Positions 24,324 to 32,305 of a DNA stretch of 64,000 bases are shown here, in pieces. Made by a program: the position numbers and the translations under genes. The notes beneath the pieces were generated by a model that was not told the origin of the DNA, made no database searches, and saw only the letters and a program-made list of their open reading frames with translations. This stretch comes from Anaerolineaceae bacterium (GTDB taxonomy: Bacteria > Chloroflexota > Anaerolineae > Aggregatilineales > Phototrophicaceae): positions 34,370 through 98,369 of the forward strand of contig JAPOVC010000010.1 of assembly GCA_026708325.1 (NCBI GenBank), read 5' to 3'. Position 1 is the first letter of the stretch, and every line of letters starts with the position of its first letter.

Positions 24324-25034
24324 TCAGAGCGGCCGACGTGCGGGAGTGCCGGGTTGCCGCGGCCAGGGGGCGGGCGTCGGGGCCACCTTGTCCAGGATGA
24401 CCAGATGATGGGACTTCGCGACGCCGGGCAACTGCAGCGTCTCGATGCGATTGAGCCGGCCGCCCAGCAGCCCGATGGCCCGTCTCGCGGACTGCAACTC
24501 CTGGCGGGCGCTGCTCCCCTTCATGGCCACGCACTGTCCGCCCACCCGTGCCAGCGGCAGCATGTACTCGGCCAGCACCGGCATTCGCGCGACCGTACGC
24601 GCCAGCACCAGATCATGGGCCTCGCGTTCCGCCGGTATCTGGCCGGCCTGCTCCGCCCGCGCGTGCAGCGTGCGAACGCCCTTCAGTTCCAGCAGTTCAA
24701 TGAGGTGATCGAGGAATCGCAGCTTCTTCGCTGTGGCGTCAAGCAGGGTCAGGCGCATTTCCGGGCAAAGGATGTGCAGCGGCAGGCCGGGAAAGCCGGC
24801 GCCGGTGCCCACGTCCATCACCTGCATGCCCGCCCGCAGGGGGACGAAGGCCGCCACGGAAAGCGAGTCCAGGAAGTGCCGGACCAGCACTTCCTGCGGG
24901 TCGGTGATGGCGGTGAGGTTGACACGCCCGTTCCACAAGGCCAGTTCGTCGGCGTGGCGTTGCATCTGCGCCACCTGCCGCGCCGACAGCTCAATTTCGA
25001 ACAGTCGCGCGGCCTCGTCAACAAGGGGTTGCAT
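24324..25034 (-). CDS. rsmG: 16S rRNA (guanine-527-N7)-methyltransferase RsmG
   Basis: A 236-residue SAM-dependent methyltransferase that modifies G527 of 16S rRNA. The core is diagnostic: NGRVNLTAITDPQEVLVRHFLDSL, then the SAM-binding VMDVGTGAGFPGLPL, then LLDATAKKLRFLDHL. The ATG at 25034 is preferred over the TTG just upstream. It is divergent from the marR gene with a short shared upstream region. In many bacteria rsmG sits beside gidA or parA; here it does not. Confidence 0.95.
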   Translation of the reverse strand: MQPLVDEAARLFEIELSARQVAQMQRHADELALWNGRVNLTAITDPQEVLVRHFLDSLSVAAFVPLRAGMQVMDVGTGAGFPGLPLHILCPEMRLTLLDATAKKLRFLDHLIELLELKGVRTLHARAEQAGQIPAEREAHDLVLARTVARMPVLAEYMLPLARVGGQCVAMKGSSARQELQSARRAIGLLGGRLNRIETLQLPGVAKSHHLVILDKVAPTPAPWPRQPGTPARRPL

Positions 25035-25110
25035 CAAACAGGTCCGTTCTTCCGGGAAAGCGCGCAGTGTAGCACAGCCCCCGCACCATGCGCGGCGCGC
25101 GGCCTTTTGC

Positions 25111-25116
25111 TACACT
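25111..25116 (+). promoter_or_regulatory. TACACT -10 box, leaderless promoter of the marR gene
   Basis: TACACT ends six bases before ATG 25123, and no ribosome site precedes the ATG. This copies the arrangement at 675-687. Confidence 0.5.
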
Positions 25117-25122
25117 GAACCC

Positions 25123-25617
25123 ATGACCGGGCTTGAGCAAGACATTTCCATCTTCTGGACGCTGCTCTTTGACATCATCACCGATGCCGAAAAACGTCTG
25201 GCCGCCCATATGGCGCAGCACGGGCTCACGCCACCCCAGTTCTTCGTCCTGAAGACCCTGATCAAACACGACGGCCGTTGCGCGATCGGCCAGATTGCGC
25301 GCGAGCATCATCTGAGCCGGGCCACCATGACCGGCCTCGTGCAGCGTCTGGAGAGCGCCGACCTGGTCACCCGCCAACGTAACCCCGATGATGGACGTTC
25401 CGTCAGTGTTCAACTCACTCCCGCCGGTCAGCGTCGCTTCGAGGCAGTGCGCGATGACGTGTTCAACCAGTTGCAGGCACTGCTCGGAATGGTCAACGAC
25501 AGTGAACGCCAGGCGCTGATGTTCTTCCTGTCGCGTTACCTGGAACTGGTCAACCAGTTGTCCCCAGGCCCGGCAGCGCCGGAAACGTCGCTACAGGACG
25601 ATCGGCATGGCGGTTGA
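25123..25617 (+). CDS. MarR-family transcriptional regulator
   Basis: A 164-residue winged-helix regulator. TPPQFFVLKTLIKHDGRCAIGQIAREHHLSRATMTGLVQRLESADLVTRQRNPDDGRSVSVQLTPAG is the classic MarR pattern: the recognition helix is SRATMTGLVQRLE and the wing is DDGRSVSVQLT. Helices for dimerisation flank this at both ends. It is cotranscribed with the CNB-PH membrane protein, whose ATG lies 11 bases before its stop, so it probably regulates that operon, which also holds def. Ligand unknown. Confidence 0.92.
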   Translation: MTGLEQDISIFWTLLFDIITDAEKRLAAHMAQHGLTPPQFFVLKTLIKHDGRCAIGQIAREHHLSRATMTGLVQRLESADLVTRQRNPDDGRSVSVQLTPAGQRRFEAVRDDVFNQLQALLGMVNDSERQALMFFLSRYLELVNQLSPGPAAPETSLQDDRHGG

Positions 25618-27259
25618 TGCAGTCCTGCAGCATGTTCGCGGCGCGGACCTCTTTGCGTCGCTGAACGCCGGTCAACAGGCGGCCATCGCCTCGGCCATAC
25701 AGGCTTTCCATTGCCAGCCAGGAGACCTGCTCATGCAGCAGGACGAGGCCGCGCCGGGCCTTTTGCTGCTCGCCAGTGGCGCCGCTCAAAGACACAGGCA
25801 GGCCGCCGATGGCAGCCGGTTGGCAGGCGCCGATTTGCTGGGCGGCGACTACTGCTGTGAGGAAGCGCTGTTTCATCCCGTGCCGGCGCAGGAGTCGCTG
25901 GTCGTCAGCGCTCAGGACACCTGGGCCCTGCTGTTGACGCGGGAGGCATTGCAGGGTCTGCTGTCGCAGGACCCGTCCATTTTCGCGGCCCTGCAACGGG
26001 CAGCCGGTCCCGCCAGACAGGACGTGGCGCTCTTTCGCGGCCAACGCCGAGGTGAGCGGATTCTCACGTTGCGCCGACGGCATCCCTGGTCCTGGGCGTA
26101 CAAGGCCCTGCTGCCCGTGACCCTGGCCCTGCTGGCGCTCATCGCAGCCTCCCTTGCCGGCGAGGTGGCGCTCACCCTGGCGCTGGTTGGCGCGGGGTTG
26201 TTCCTGCCCGCCATGTGGCTGCTGTATCTCATGGCCGAGTGGCACAACGATTACCTCATCATCACCGACCAGCGGGTGATCCGGCGCGAGAAAACGATCC
26301 TCGCCTTCGAGGAAACGCTGGCCGAACTGCCGCTGGAAAGCGTGCATGAGGTCAGCTTCGACATTCCGAAGCGCGACACCTTCGCCCACGTCTTTGGCTA
26401 CGGCACCATTTTCATCCGCACTGCCGGCGACTCCGGCAACATGACCTTGCCGATGATGACCGCGCCGGAAGAATTGCAGACCCTGCTCATCCGCAACCGC
26501 CAGGAATTCCGGCGCCGCCTGCAGGAACAGGCGCAGGCCAGCCTCGATGACAACATGGACGCCCTGATGGCAGGAGAGCCCCTGTCGCCCCTGCCCGCGC
26601 CACCGGGATTCACCCGCCACGACGCGCCCGGCGTGCTCAGCACCCGCTTCAGCGACCCCCAGGGCAACGTCGTCTACCGCAAACACCTCTCGGTCTGGCT
26701 GGGGCACATCTTTCTGCCGCTGGTGTTGCTCATTGGCTCCGCCATATCCCTGCTGGTCCAGTTGATGCCGGGGGTCGTGCCGGACTTCGGCCTCGCCGGC
26801 CTGCTGGCCAGCGGCATTGGCGTCACCGCGGCGGTCCTGTGGCTCTACTGGTCGGACTGGGACTGGCGCAATGATATGCTTTTTATCGGGCAGACCACCC
26901 TTCGCATCATTCACCGGCGGCCCATGTGGTTGCAGGACTACAACGAACAGTTTCTGCTGACCCAGGTCGACAGCGTGACCATCAACCGCAGCGGCCCGCT
27001 TAACACGCTCATGGACCGCGGCGACCTGCTCATTTCGCTGATCGGCGATGACCTTGGAGCGGAGCGTAACTTCAGCAAGGTGGGCCGGCCGCACAGGGTT
27101 CAGGACGAGATTTCCGGTCAGCGGGCGGCCGTGCTGGCGCGGCGCGAGGAAAGCGAGGCGTTACGCCGGCGCGAGGAATTCGCGACCTGGATCGATGCCT
27201 GGCAGACACGTCGGCAGCTTCAGGAGCGACCGCTGACCCAGGCGGGCGATCGCCCATGA
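25607..27259 (+). CDS. Membrane protein with cyclic-nucleotide-binding-like and bacterial PH domains
   Basis: A 550-residue protein with an unusual order. Residues about 10-125 resemble a cyclic-nucleotide-binding/Crp-like sensor domain (FASLNAGQQAAIASAIQAFHCQPGDLL ... AAPGLLLLASGAAQ). Two hydrophobic helices (about 165-210) follow, then a PH-like YdbS/YdbT-type segment starting HNDYLIITDQRVIRREKTIL (about 217-310). A second helix pair lies at about 370-420, and a second PH-like segment starts NDMLFIGQTTLRIIHRRP (about 428-500). The C-terminus is charged and helical. The usual phosphate-cassette of true cAMP receptors is not visible, so ligand binding is doubtful. It overlaps marR (11 bases) and def (ATGA). 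Role unknown. Confidence 0.75.
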   Translation: MAVDAVLQHVRGADLFASLNAGQQAAIASAIQAFHCQPGDLLMQQDEAAPGLLLLASGAAQRHRQAADGSRLAGADLLGGDYCCEEALFHPVPAQESLVVSAQDTWALLLTREALQGLLSQDPSIFAALQRAAGPARQDVALFRGQRRGERILTLRRRHPWSWAYKALLPVTLALLALIAASLAGEVALTLALVGAGLFLPAMWLLYLMAEWHNDYLIITDQRVIRREKTILAFEETLAELPLESVHEVSFDIPKRDTFAHVFGYGTIFIRTAGDSGNMTLPMMTAPEELQTLLIRNRQEFRRRLQEQAQASLDDNMDALMAGEPLSPLPAPPGFTRHDAPGVLSTRFSDPQGNVVYRKHLSVWLGHIFLPLVLLIGSAISLLVQLMPGVVPDFGLAGLLASGIGVTAAVLWLYWSDWDWRNDMLFIGQTTLRIIHRRPMWLQDYNEQFLLTQVDSVTINRSGPLNTLMDRGDLLISLIGDDLGAERNFSKVGRPHRVQDEISGQRAAVLARREESEALRRREEFATWIDAWQTRRQLQERPLTQAGDRP

Positions 27260-27804
27260 CCGTGCTCGACATCATCCAGCCGGACAATCCGGTCCTGCGC
27301 CGCAAGGCCAGACGCGTCACCAGCTTCGACCGACGTTTTCAGAAGCTCGTCGACGACATGATTGAGACGATGCAGGAGGCGAAAGGCATCGGCCTGGCCG
27401 CGCCCCAGGTGGCCGTCAGCCAGCGCGTATTCGTGGCGCGCCTGCCGGATGACAGCGAGGAGGCACGTGAGGAATTCGGTGAACAGGCCGGCGTGCTCTA
27501 CGTCATCGTCAACCCCAAACTGCTGCGCGTCAGCAAGGAGACAAAAGAAGGCGTGGAGGGCTGTCTGTCCATCCCCGGTTTCATCGGCGACGTGGAGCGC
27601 CCGGTCGCGGTCACCATCAGGGGCCAGGACCGACACGGGAAAGCGCTGCGCGTCCGCGCCGAAGGCTGGCTGGCGCGCGTCTTCCAGCACGAGTTTGACC
27701 ACCTGAACGGCACCCTCTTCATCGACATCGCCACGGACGTCCGGCCGATCGAGGACGAAGAAGGCGAAGAGGACGAGACCAACGAGGACGACACAACTGT
27801 ATAG
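27256..27804 (+). CDS. def: Peptide deformylase
   Basis: A 182-residue metalloenzyme that removes the formyl group from nascent proteins. All three family motifs are present: GIGLAAPQV (44-52), EGCLSIPG (101-108, metal ligand Cys103) and HEFDHLNG (145-152, ligands His145 and His149 with catalytic Glu146). The acidic tail after residue 160 is an extension. The ATG overlaps the previous stop in an ATGA junction, so it is translated in the marR operon. Confidence 0.96.
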   Translation: MTVLDIIQPDNPVLRRKARRVTSFDRRFQKLVDDMIETMQEAKGIGLAAPQVAVSQRVFVARLPDDSEEAREEFGEQAGVLYVIVNPKLLRVSKETKEGVEGCLSIPGFIGDVERPVAVTIRGQDRHGKALRVRAEGWLARVFQHEFDHLNGTLFIDIATDVRPIEDEEGEEDETNEDDTTV

Positions 27805-27821
27805 GACCGGCTTCGCCTGCC

Positions 27822-28769
27822 TTACAACGCGTACTGCGCTTCCAGTTCATCGTAGAGTTGGCGGAAGCTGCGCCAGCGACGTTCGCTGAGGGCGCCCTCC
27901 GCCACCGCCTGGCGCACGGCGCAGCCGGGTTCGTCGCGATGGGCGCAGTTTCCGAACCGGCACTCCGCCACGAGGGGCGCAATGTCCACGTACCAGGCGT
28001 CCAGTTCCTCCGGCTCAATATCCCAGAGGTTGAGCGAGCGAATGCCCGGCGTATCGGCCAGCCACGAGTCCGGGCCCAGGCGCACCAGTTCGCTGTCGCG
28101 TGTGGTGTGGATGCCTTCCTCCCGCCGCCGGCTGATGGCTTTCACCTGGCGTCCCAGGCCCGGCTGCAGCACGTTGAGCAAACTGGTCTTGCCGACGCCG
28201 GAGGGACCGGTGAAGACCGACAAACGGCCGGCAAGTGCCCTCCGTAGCTCCCCGACTCCCCTGCCATCGAGCGCGCTGGTGAATAGCAGCGGATAGCCCA
28301 TTTGCCGATAGTCACGAAACAGCGCCTTCACCAGCGCCGGTTCCACCAGGTCCAGTTTGTTGACGACGATTCCTATGGTCTCAATGCCTGCGCTTTCCCC
28401 GGCGACCAGAAAGCGGTCCAGCAGGTTCAGGCCCGGCTCCGGACTGGCGGCGGCAAACACAAAAAGCGCCTGGTCGGCGTTGGCGACGATGACCTGCTCC
28501 CGCGTGGCCTCGCCGGCGCCGCGGTTACCGCTGGTGCGGGCGGCCCGCGCCAGCACGCTGTGGCGCTCGGCGACGGAGAGAATCGCGCCTTCATCCACGT
28601 CAACCACTTCGAAGCGTACGCGGTCGCCGATGGCCGCCACGTCCGAAGCGCTGGCCTCTTCCAGCAGACGACCGCGAAGCCGGCAACGGTACAGTTCGCC
28701 CCCTTCTGTCTCCACGTCAAAGAAACCGCTCTGGGCGCGGATCACCAGACCTTCGCGAGTCGTCTGCAT
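27822..28769 (-). CDS. rsgA: Ribosome small-subunit-dependent GTPase RsgA
   Basis: A 315-residue circularly permuted GTPase that helps mature the 30S subunit. Order: an N-terminal OB fold, G4 motif NKLD, G1 GPSGVGKTS, the switch with the GRHTT-like GIHTTRDSEL, G3 DTPG, and a zinc motif CRFGNCAHRDEPGC (Cx4CxHx5C). ATG 28769 is preceded by GGAGG; ATG 28820 lies upstream in frame but overlaps the divergent dsbA promoter, so it is less likely. It is convergent with def. Confidence 0.93.
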   Translation of the reverse strand: MQTTREGLVIRAQSGFFDVETEGGELYRCRLRGRLLEEASASDVAAIGDRVRFEVVDVDEGAILSVAERHSVLARAARTSGNRGAGEATREQVIVANADQALFVFAAASPEPGLNLLDRFLVAGESAGIETIGIVVNKLDLVEPALVKALFRDYRQMGYPLLFTSALDGRGVGELRRALAGRLSVFTGPSGVGKTSLLNVLQPGLGRQVKAISRRREEGIHTTRDSELVRLGPDSWLADTPGIRSLNLWDIEPEELDAWYVDIAPLVAECRFGNCAHRDEPGCAVRQAVAEGALSERRWRSFRQLYDELEAQYAL

Positions 28770-28811
28770 GTCCCTCCGTTTCGCTGCCGCCGCGGCTGCC
28801 AGGTCCAATGG

Positions 28812-28817
28812 TATACT
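28812..28817 (+). promoter_or_regulatory. TATACT -10 box of the DsbA-like gene
   Basis: TATACT at 28812-28817 lies 68 bases before the TTG start at 28886, in the rsgA/dsbA divergent region. The rsgA gene must be initiated from the opposite strand nearby. Confidence 0.4.
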
Positions 28818-28885
28818 CATCGCTACGATGGCGCACCTGCAATCAATCGCTATCTCGCTCGCGCCTGCCAGCCGAAGGATCCAGT

Positions 28886-29686
28886 TTGAACGACGAAAGC
28901 GGCGCTCCGGCGCCCGAAGCGGAAGAGTCCACTCCCCCGGCGGCGCCCACGCGCCAGAGTCAGCGGGTCGCAGTGCTGGTCGTCGCGGCACTGTTTGCCC
29001 TGCTGGGCTTTTTCGTCGGTCGCTGGAGCGGCGAGGCGGAACGGGAAGAGACCCGCGCCTGGCTCAATGCGACCTTGCAGGAGGAATTCGCCCGCCAGGA
29101 GACGCGTCTGCTGGAAATGATGCTCGCGGCGCGTCCGCCGGACCTGAATGACAGCAGCACCCGTTTTACCGTCAGCGCGGGCGAGGCCACGGCTCTGGGC
29201 CCGGCCGAAGCCGCCGTCGAACTCATCGAATTCGGCGACTTCAATTGCGGCTTTTGCGCGCGCTTTCACAGCGAAACGCTGCCGCAAATCCGGGAACGCT
29301 ACGGCGACCAGGTGCGCATCGTCTACCGCGACTTCCCTATTCTGGGCGAAACATCCACGGAGGCGGCCATCGCGGCCCGTTGCGCCGACGCGCAGGGCCA
29401 GTTCTGGCCCTACCATGACCTGCTCTTCGAGAATCAGGGGACGCTGGGCGAACCCGGCATCTTTCTGAATTTCGCCCGCTCGCTGGACCTCGACCCGATC
29501 GCCTTCAACAACTGTCTGGTGGAACAGCAACCCATCGAAAGCATTGCCGCGGACTTTCGCGATGCCCAGAGCCTGGGCATCCGCGGCACGCCGGCCTTCT
29601 TCATCAACGGCCGGCCCCTGCTAGGCGCGCGTGAGTTCGAGGCCTTTGCGCGCATCATTGACGAGGAACTGGCGGCGGCCGGCTAA
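28886..29686 (+). CDS. DsbA-family thioredoxin-fold protein, membrane-anchored
   Basis: A 266-residue disulfide oxidoreductase of the DsbA/DsbG-like (thioredoxin_4) family. After an acidic lead, one membrane helix (VAVLVVAALFALLGFFVG, about 31-48) and a coiled region, the catalytic domain starts with LIEFGDFNCGFCARFHSETLP, with active-site Cys121 and Cys124 (CGFC). The cis-proline loop RGTPAFFING is typical. It should oxidise or isomerise thiols in exported proteins. TTG 28886 is chosen: AAGGAT lies five bases upstream and no ATG/GTG fits. It may act together with the UxxC thioredoxin-like lipoprotein at 687, though they are not linked. Confidence 0.88.
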   Translation: MNDESGAPAPEAEESTPPAAPTRQSQRVAVLVVAALFALLGFFVGRWSGEAEREETRAWLNATLQEEFARQETRLLEMMLAARPPDLNDSSTRFTVSAGEATALGPAEAAVELIEFGDFNCGFCARFHSETLPQIRERYGDQVRIVYRDFPILGETSTEAAIAARCADAQGQFWPYHDLLFENQGTLGEPGIFLNFARSLDLDPIAFNNCLVEQQPIESIAADFRDAQSLGIRGTPAFFINGRPLLGAREFEAFARIIDEELAAAG

Positions 29687-29728
29687 GTCAGTAGACGGGG
29701 CCGCCGGCCAGTGGTAGCATGGGAACGA

Positions 29729-29803
29729 CGGGGTGTAGCGCAGTCCGGGTAGCGCGCGCGCTTTGGGTGCGCGAGGTCATCGGTTCGAATCCGATCACCC
29801 CGA
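29729..29803 (+). tRNA. tRNA-Pro (TGG)
   Basis: A full cloverleaf: acceptor CGGGGTG with CACCCCG, D stem GCGC, anticodon stem CGCGC/GCGCG with loop TTTGGGT (anticodon TGG), and TTCGAAT in the T loop. Discriminator A; the CCA end is not encoded. Confidence 0.95.
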
Positions 29804-29806
29804 CAG

Positions 29807-29877
29807 GCGGGTATGGTGTAATGGTAGCACATGACCCTTCCAAGGTCCTGGCACGGGTTCGAGTCCCGTTACCCGCT
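29807..29877 (+). tRNA. tRNA-Gly (TCC)
   Basis: Acceptor GCGGGTA pairs with TACCCGC. The anticodon loop is CTTCCAA (TCC) and the T loop is TTCGAGT. Three bases separate it from tRNA-Pro. The CCA end is not encoded. Confidence 0.95.
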
Positions 29878-29891
29878 CTGCCGACCGGCAG

Positions 29892-29963
29892 GGGACCATA
29901 GCTCAAGGGCAGAGCAGTCGGCTCATAACTGATCGGTTCCTGGTTCGAATCCAGGTGGTCCCA
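29892..29963 (+). tRNA. tRNA-Met (CAT), elongator type
   Basis: Acceptor GGGACCA pairs with TGGTCCC, and the anticodon loop is CTCATAA (CAT). G1-C72 pairing and the absence of three G-C pairs in the anticodon stem exclude the initiator. A CAT anticodon can also belong to lysidine-modified tRNA-Ile, which cannot be excluded here. Confidence 0.85.
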
Positions 29964-29981
29964 CACATTCGGAAAGAGAGT

Positions 29982-30458
29982 TCAGTCGCCGCTGCTTCCG
30001 GCAGTGAAGACCGCCAGCCATTCCTCAATTTCCTCAGGTGAGCTACGCGCATCGGGGTTCTCGCCTGGGTCGCGAGCGATCGCCTGCGGCCGTTCCAGCA
30101 GTGAGGCAAACTGCGCGCTGCTCAGGGTCTGCAGGCGCCGGTGGCGGGCGAATCCCAGCACTTCCGCGTCGGAGGTGACCACGGTCCAGGCGCGCGGCTC
30201 GGGCAGTTTTTTGATGCGTTCGCGCAACACCCGGTCTGCGCTGGAGCGCATGGAGGCGAACACGACCTGCACCGCCCGGTTGGATAGCGCGGAGCGTCCG
30301 CCCGGAACGCCGTGATCGAAAATGACGGTGCAGCCGCGACCCGTGCGCGCCGCGAAACTGCGCAGTCTTTGTACCAGTTTTGCCTCGTCATCGGGGTCGT
30401 CAAGGGCAAGATCCGGCAGCGCGCCAATGAGGTTGTGACCGTCGATGATGTAGCGCAT
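29982..30458 (-). CDS. NYN/PIN-like ribonuclease domain protein (YacP-like)
   Basis: A 158-residue protein of the NYN domain family (YacP/Rae1-like), which has a PIN-type nuclease fold. The motif MRYIIDGHNLIGALPDL at the start holds the first catalytic Asp, followed by GCTVIFDHGVPGG and the later TVVTSDAEV, which provide the remaining acidic residues. Rae1 in Bacillus is a ribosome-associated endoribonuclease; that activity is inferred only. ATG 30458 has a ggagg ribosome site. It is convergent with the three tRNA genes. Confidence 0.87.
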   Translation of the reverse strand: MRYIIDGHNLIGALPDLALDDPDDEAKLVQRLRSFAARTGRGCTVIFDHGVPGGRSALSNRAVQVVFASMRSSADRVLRERIKKLPEPRAWTVVTSDAEVLGFARHRRLQTLSSAQFASLLERPQAIARDPGENPDARSSPEEIEEWLAVFTAGSSGD

Positions 30459-30544
30459 GGGGCCCTCCCGCAGGTCAGTATAGCGGCCGCAGGAAGGGAC
30501 CTCAACGGAGATCGCGCCCTTTTGCCCGTGGCTGGCTGCTATGC

Positions 30545-30550
30545 TACACT
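30545..30550 (+). promoter_or_regulatory. TACACT -10 box of the LysM protein gene
   Basis: TACACT lies 36 bases before ATG 30587, which has a ribosome site (AGAAGAGG, 30573-30580). Confidence 0.4.
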
Positions 30551-30586
30551 TGCAGCGATTTAACTGCGCATCAGAAGAGGCAGGCC

Positions 30587-31537
30587 ATGAGCCGCTTTGC
30601 GATATCTGTAATCCTGAGCGCGCTGTCTCTGCTGCTTATTGGCTTTGCATTGGGGTTGTTGCTGGCGCCTTCGCTTCCCATAGGTCCCGCCGCCAGCGTT
30701 GACGGGTCGCAACAATTGGCCCCGGAAATCATTACCGTACCGGTACTCATCACCGCCACCATCGACCCCGATGCCTCCTTTGTGGTCGTGGTGACCGCAG
30801 CGCCGGAAGATCAAACCACAGACGGCACACCAGTCTCCGGATTGATCAACACGGCGGGAGACGGCGTCGTCGTGATGGCCGAGGGCACGGAAGAAGTCAT
30901 CGTCGTCCCCTATCCGGTCGAGGCATTCACCGAAGGTCTGCCTCCGGGTTGCGTCATGCACGAATTGCGTTCCGGCGATACACCCTACCAGCTCGCCGGC
31001 ATTTATGGCGCAGATCCGATTCTGATGCTGGAGATCAACGGCCTGACCGAGGATACGGCGCGCTTCCTGCGGGTCGGTGACCGGTTGGTCATCCCCCTGC
31101 CTGGCTGCCAGATGACGCAGGAACAGGTCGAAGGCTACCTCGCCGGCGAGTGGACCATTGATGACCTGGCCACTCCAACGCCCCAGGTAACCATCACCCT
31201 GCCACCAACGGCGGAAGCCGTCCAGCTGGAAATCACGCGCATCGTCGGGGCCGGTGACATCACCGCCGAGGGTGTGGAAATTCGCAACAACGGCGATGGC
31301 GTCGACCTGCAGGACTGGACACTGGAAGACGGCGAAGGCAAGGTCTACACCTTCCCGCAACACAGGTTGTTCGGTGGCGGCACCATCCTGGTGGTTTCGC
31401 GCAGCGGTGACAACACGCCCAACCGCTTGCACCAGGGCCTGGACGAGGCGCTGTGGAGCGAAGGCAGCGGCGTCGCCGTATTGCGCGACGCCAACGGCGA
31501 GGTGCAGGCCACCTTCAACCTGTCGGACGGCAACTGA
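30587..31537 (+). CDS. Membrane-anchored LysM and lamin-tail-domain protein
   Basis: A 316-residue surface protein. One N-terminal hydrophobic segment (about 6-27) acts as anchor or signal. A spacer with the recurring TVPVLITATIDP and FVVVVTAAP patterns follows. A LysM domain lies at about 124-170 (VMHELRSGDTPYQLAGIYG ... LRVGDRLVIPLPGC) and should bind peptidoglycan glycans. After a Thr/Pro linker, a lamin-tail-like domain covers about 212-312 (AEGVEIRNNGDGVDLQDWTLED ... GVAVLRDANGEV). These domains attach proteins to the wall or DNA/nuclease partners. It has its own promoter; the next gene (31557) begins 19 bases after its stop. Confidence 0.85.
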   Translation: MSRFAISVILSALSLLLIGFALGLLLAPSLPIGPAASVDGSQQLAPEIITVPVLITATIDPDASFVVVVTAAPEDQTTDGTPVSGLINTAGDGVVVMAEGTEEVIVVPYPVEAFTEGLPPGCVMHELRSGDTPYQLAGIYGADPILMLEINGLTEDTARFLRVGDRLVIPLPGCQMTQEQVEGYLAGEWTIDDLATPTPQVTITLPPTAEAVQLEITRIVGAGDITAEGVEIRNNGDGVDLQDWTLEDGEGKVYTFPQHRLFGGGTILVVSRSGDNTPNRLHQGLDEALWSEGSGVAVLRDANGEVQATFNLSDGN

Positions 31538-31556
31538 CAATCAGGGAACTTACAGG

Positions 31557-31895
31557 GTGACCGACTGGGCCGCGCTGGTCGAAGAGCGGCTGCGAGACGC
31601 CCGGGAAGCCGGAGCCTTCGACGGTTTGCCGGGCGAGGGCAAACCCCTGCCGCCCCTGGAGGACGCCCGCACGCCGCCGGAACTGCGTCTGGCGCACAGC
31701 CTGCTGCGCGCCCACGATCTGGCGCCGGAATGGATCACGCTGGGTGTGGATGTGGAACGTCGGCGCGCCCGCCTGCTGCGGGGTTCTCCTGACAGCGCCG
31801 GGGAAAAGGCGCGCCTCAACCGCGATATTCTGCGTTACAACCTGATGGCGCCCGCCGCCGTCCCGCGCAAGCCCCTGCTCACGCCGGACACCTGA
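31557..31895 (+). CDS. DUF1992 (DnaJC28-like) protein
   Basis: A 112-residue DUF1992 protein. The family pattern is clear: WAALVEERLRDAREAGAFDGLPGEGKPLPPL, where 'I.eA...G.fdnLpGkGkpL' is diagnostic, and the C-terminal KARLNRDILRYNLMAP matches the conserved 'N..I..yN...P'. These proteins are homologues of the C-terminal part of DNAJC28; function unknown. GTG 31557 follows a weak aggg ribosome site. It probably shares a transcript with the LysM gene. Confidence 0.88.
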   Translation: MTDWAALVEERLRDAREAGAFDGLPGEGKPLPPLEDARTPPELRLAHSLLRAHDLAPEWITLGVDVERRRARLLRGSPDSAGEKARLNRDILRYNLMAPAAVPRKPLLTPDT

Positions 31896-31915
31896 GGGCG
31901 GTCACCCATGCAGGC

Positions 31916-32113
31916 TCAGGCCTCTTCCGCTTTCTTCTCGGCAGCGGCTTCCTCACTGCTGGCGGCAGCTTCCCTGGCGCCCTGATCGAGGCCCTTGCGG
32001 AAATTGGCAACCGCACTGCCCAGTTCGCCGCCGATTCGCGATACGCGGCCCACGCCAAAGAGCAGCAGTACAATCACGAGAAGAATAATGAGTTCGGTCG
32101 GTCCCAGATTCAT
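31916..32113 (-). CDS. tatA: Twin-arginine translocase subunit TatA
   Basis: A 65-residue Sec-independent translocase subunit. The N-terminus MNLGPTELIILLVIVLLLFG is the single membrane helix with the conserved FG hinge, followed by the amphipathic helix IGGELGSAVANFRKGL and an acidic, lysine-rich tail. TatC is not in this window. ATG 32113 is fixed by the conserved start; the long frame upstream is unsupported. Confidence 0.93.
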   Translation of the reverse strand: MNLGPTELIILLVIVLLLFGVGRVSRIGGELGSAVANFRKGLDQGAREAAASSEEAAAEKKAEEA

Positions 32114-32212
32114 GCGGGATAGTCCCCTGCTGATCAACCTGGCCCAGTATACCCGTGGCGCGGCCTGGCCGCCATGTGTATTCCCGGCGCGATCCCCGCG
32201 GCGTCCCCTTGC

Positions 32213-32242
32213 TTGACAAGCGCTTCCCGCCTGTTCTATGCT
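32213..32242 (+). promoter_or_regulatory. Consensus sigma-70-type promoter
   Basis: A perfect TTGACA -35 (32213-32218), an 18-base spacer and TATGCT -10 (32237-32242), 64 bases before ATG 32306. It is the clearest housekeeping promoter in the window. Confidence 0.65.
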
Positions 32243-32305
32243 TTGGGCAGTGGCTGGCGGGGATCGCTGCCATGCACAGGGGGGAGCAAGCCAGGTGAAA
32301 TCAGC

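Noticed and set aside
25550..27094. 514-residue antisense frame
   Set aside because: Shadow of the CNB-PH gene; low-complexity Gln/Gly/Arg content.
29892..29963. Initiator tRNA-fMet
   Set aside because: The 1-72 pair is G-C and the three G-C pairs of the anticodon stem are absent.
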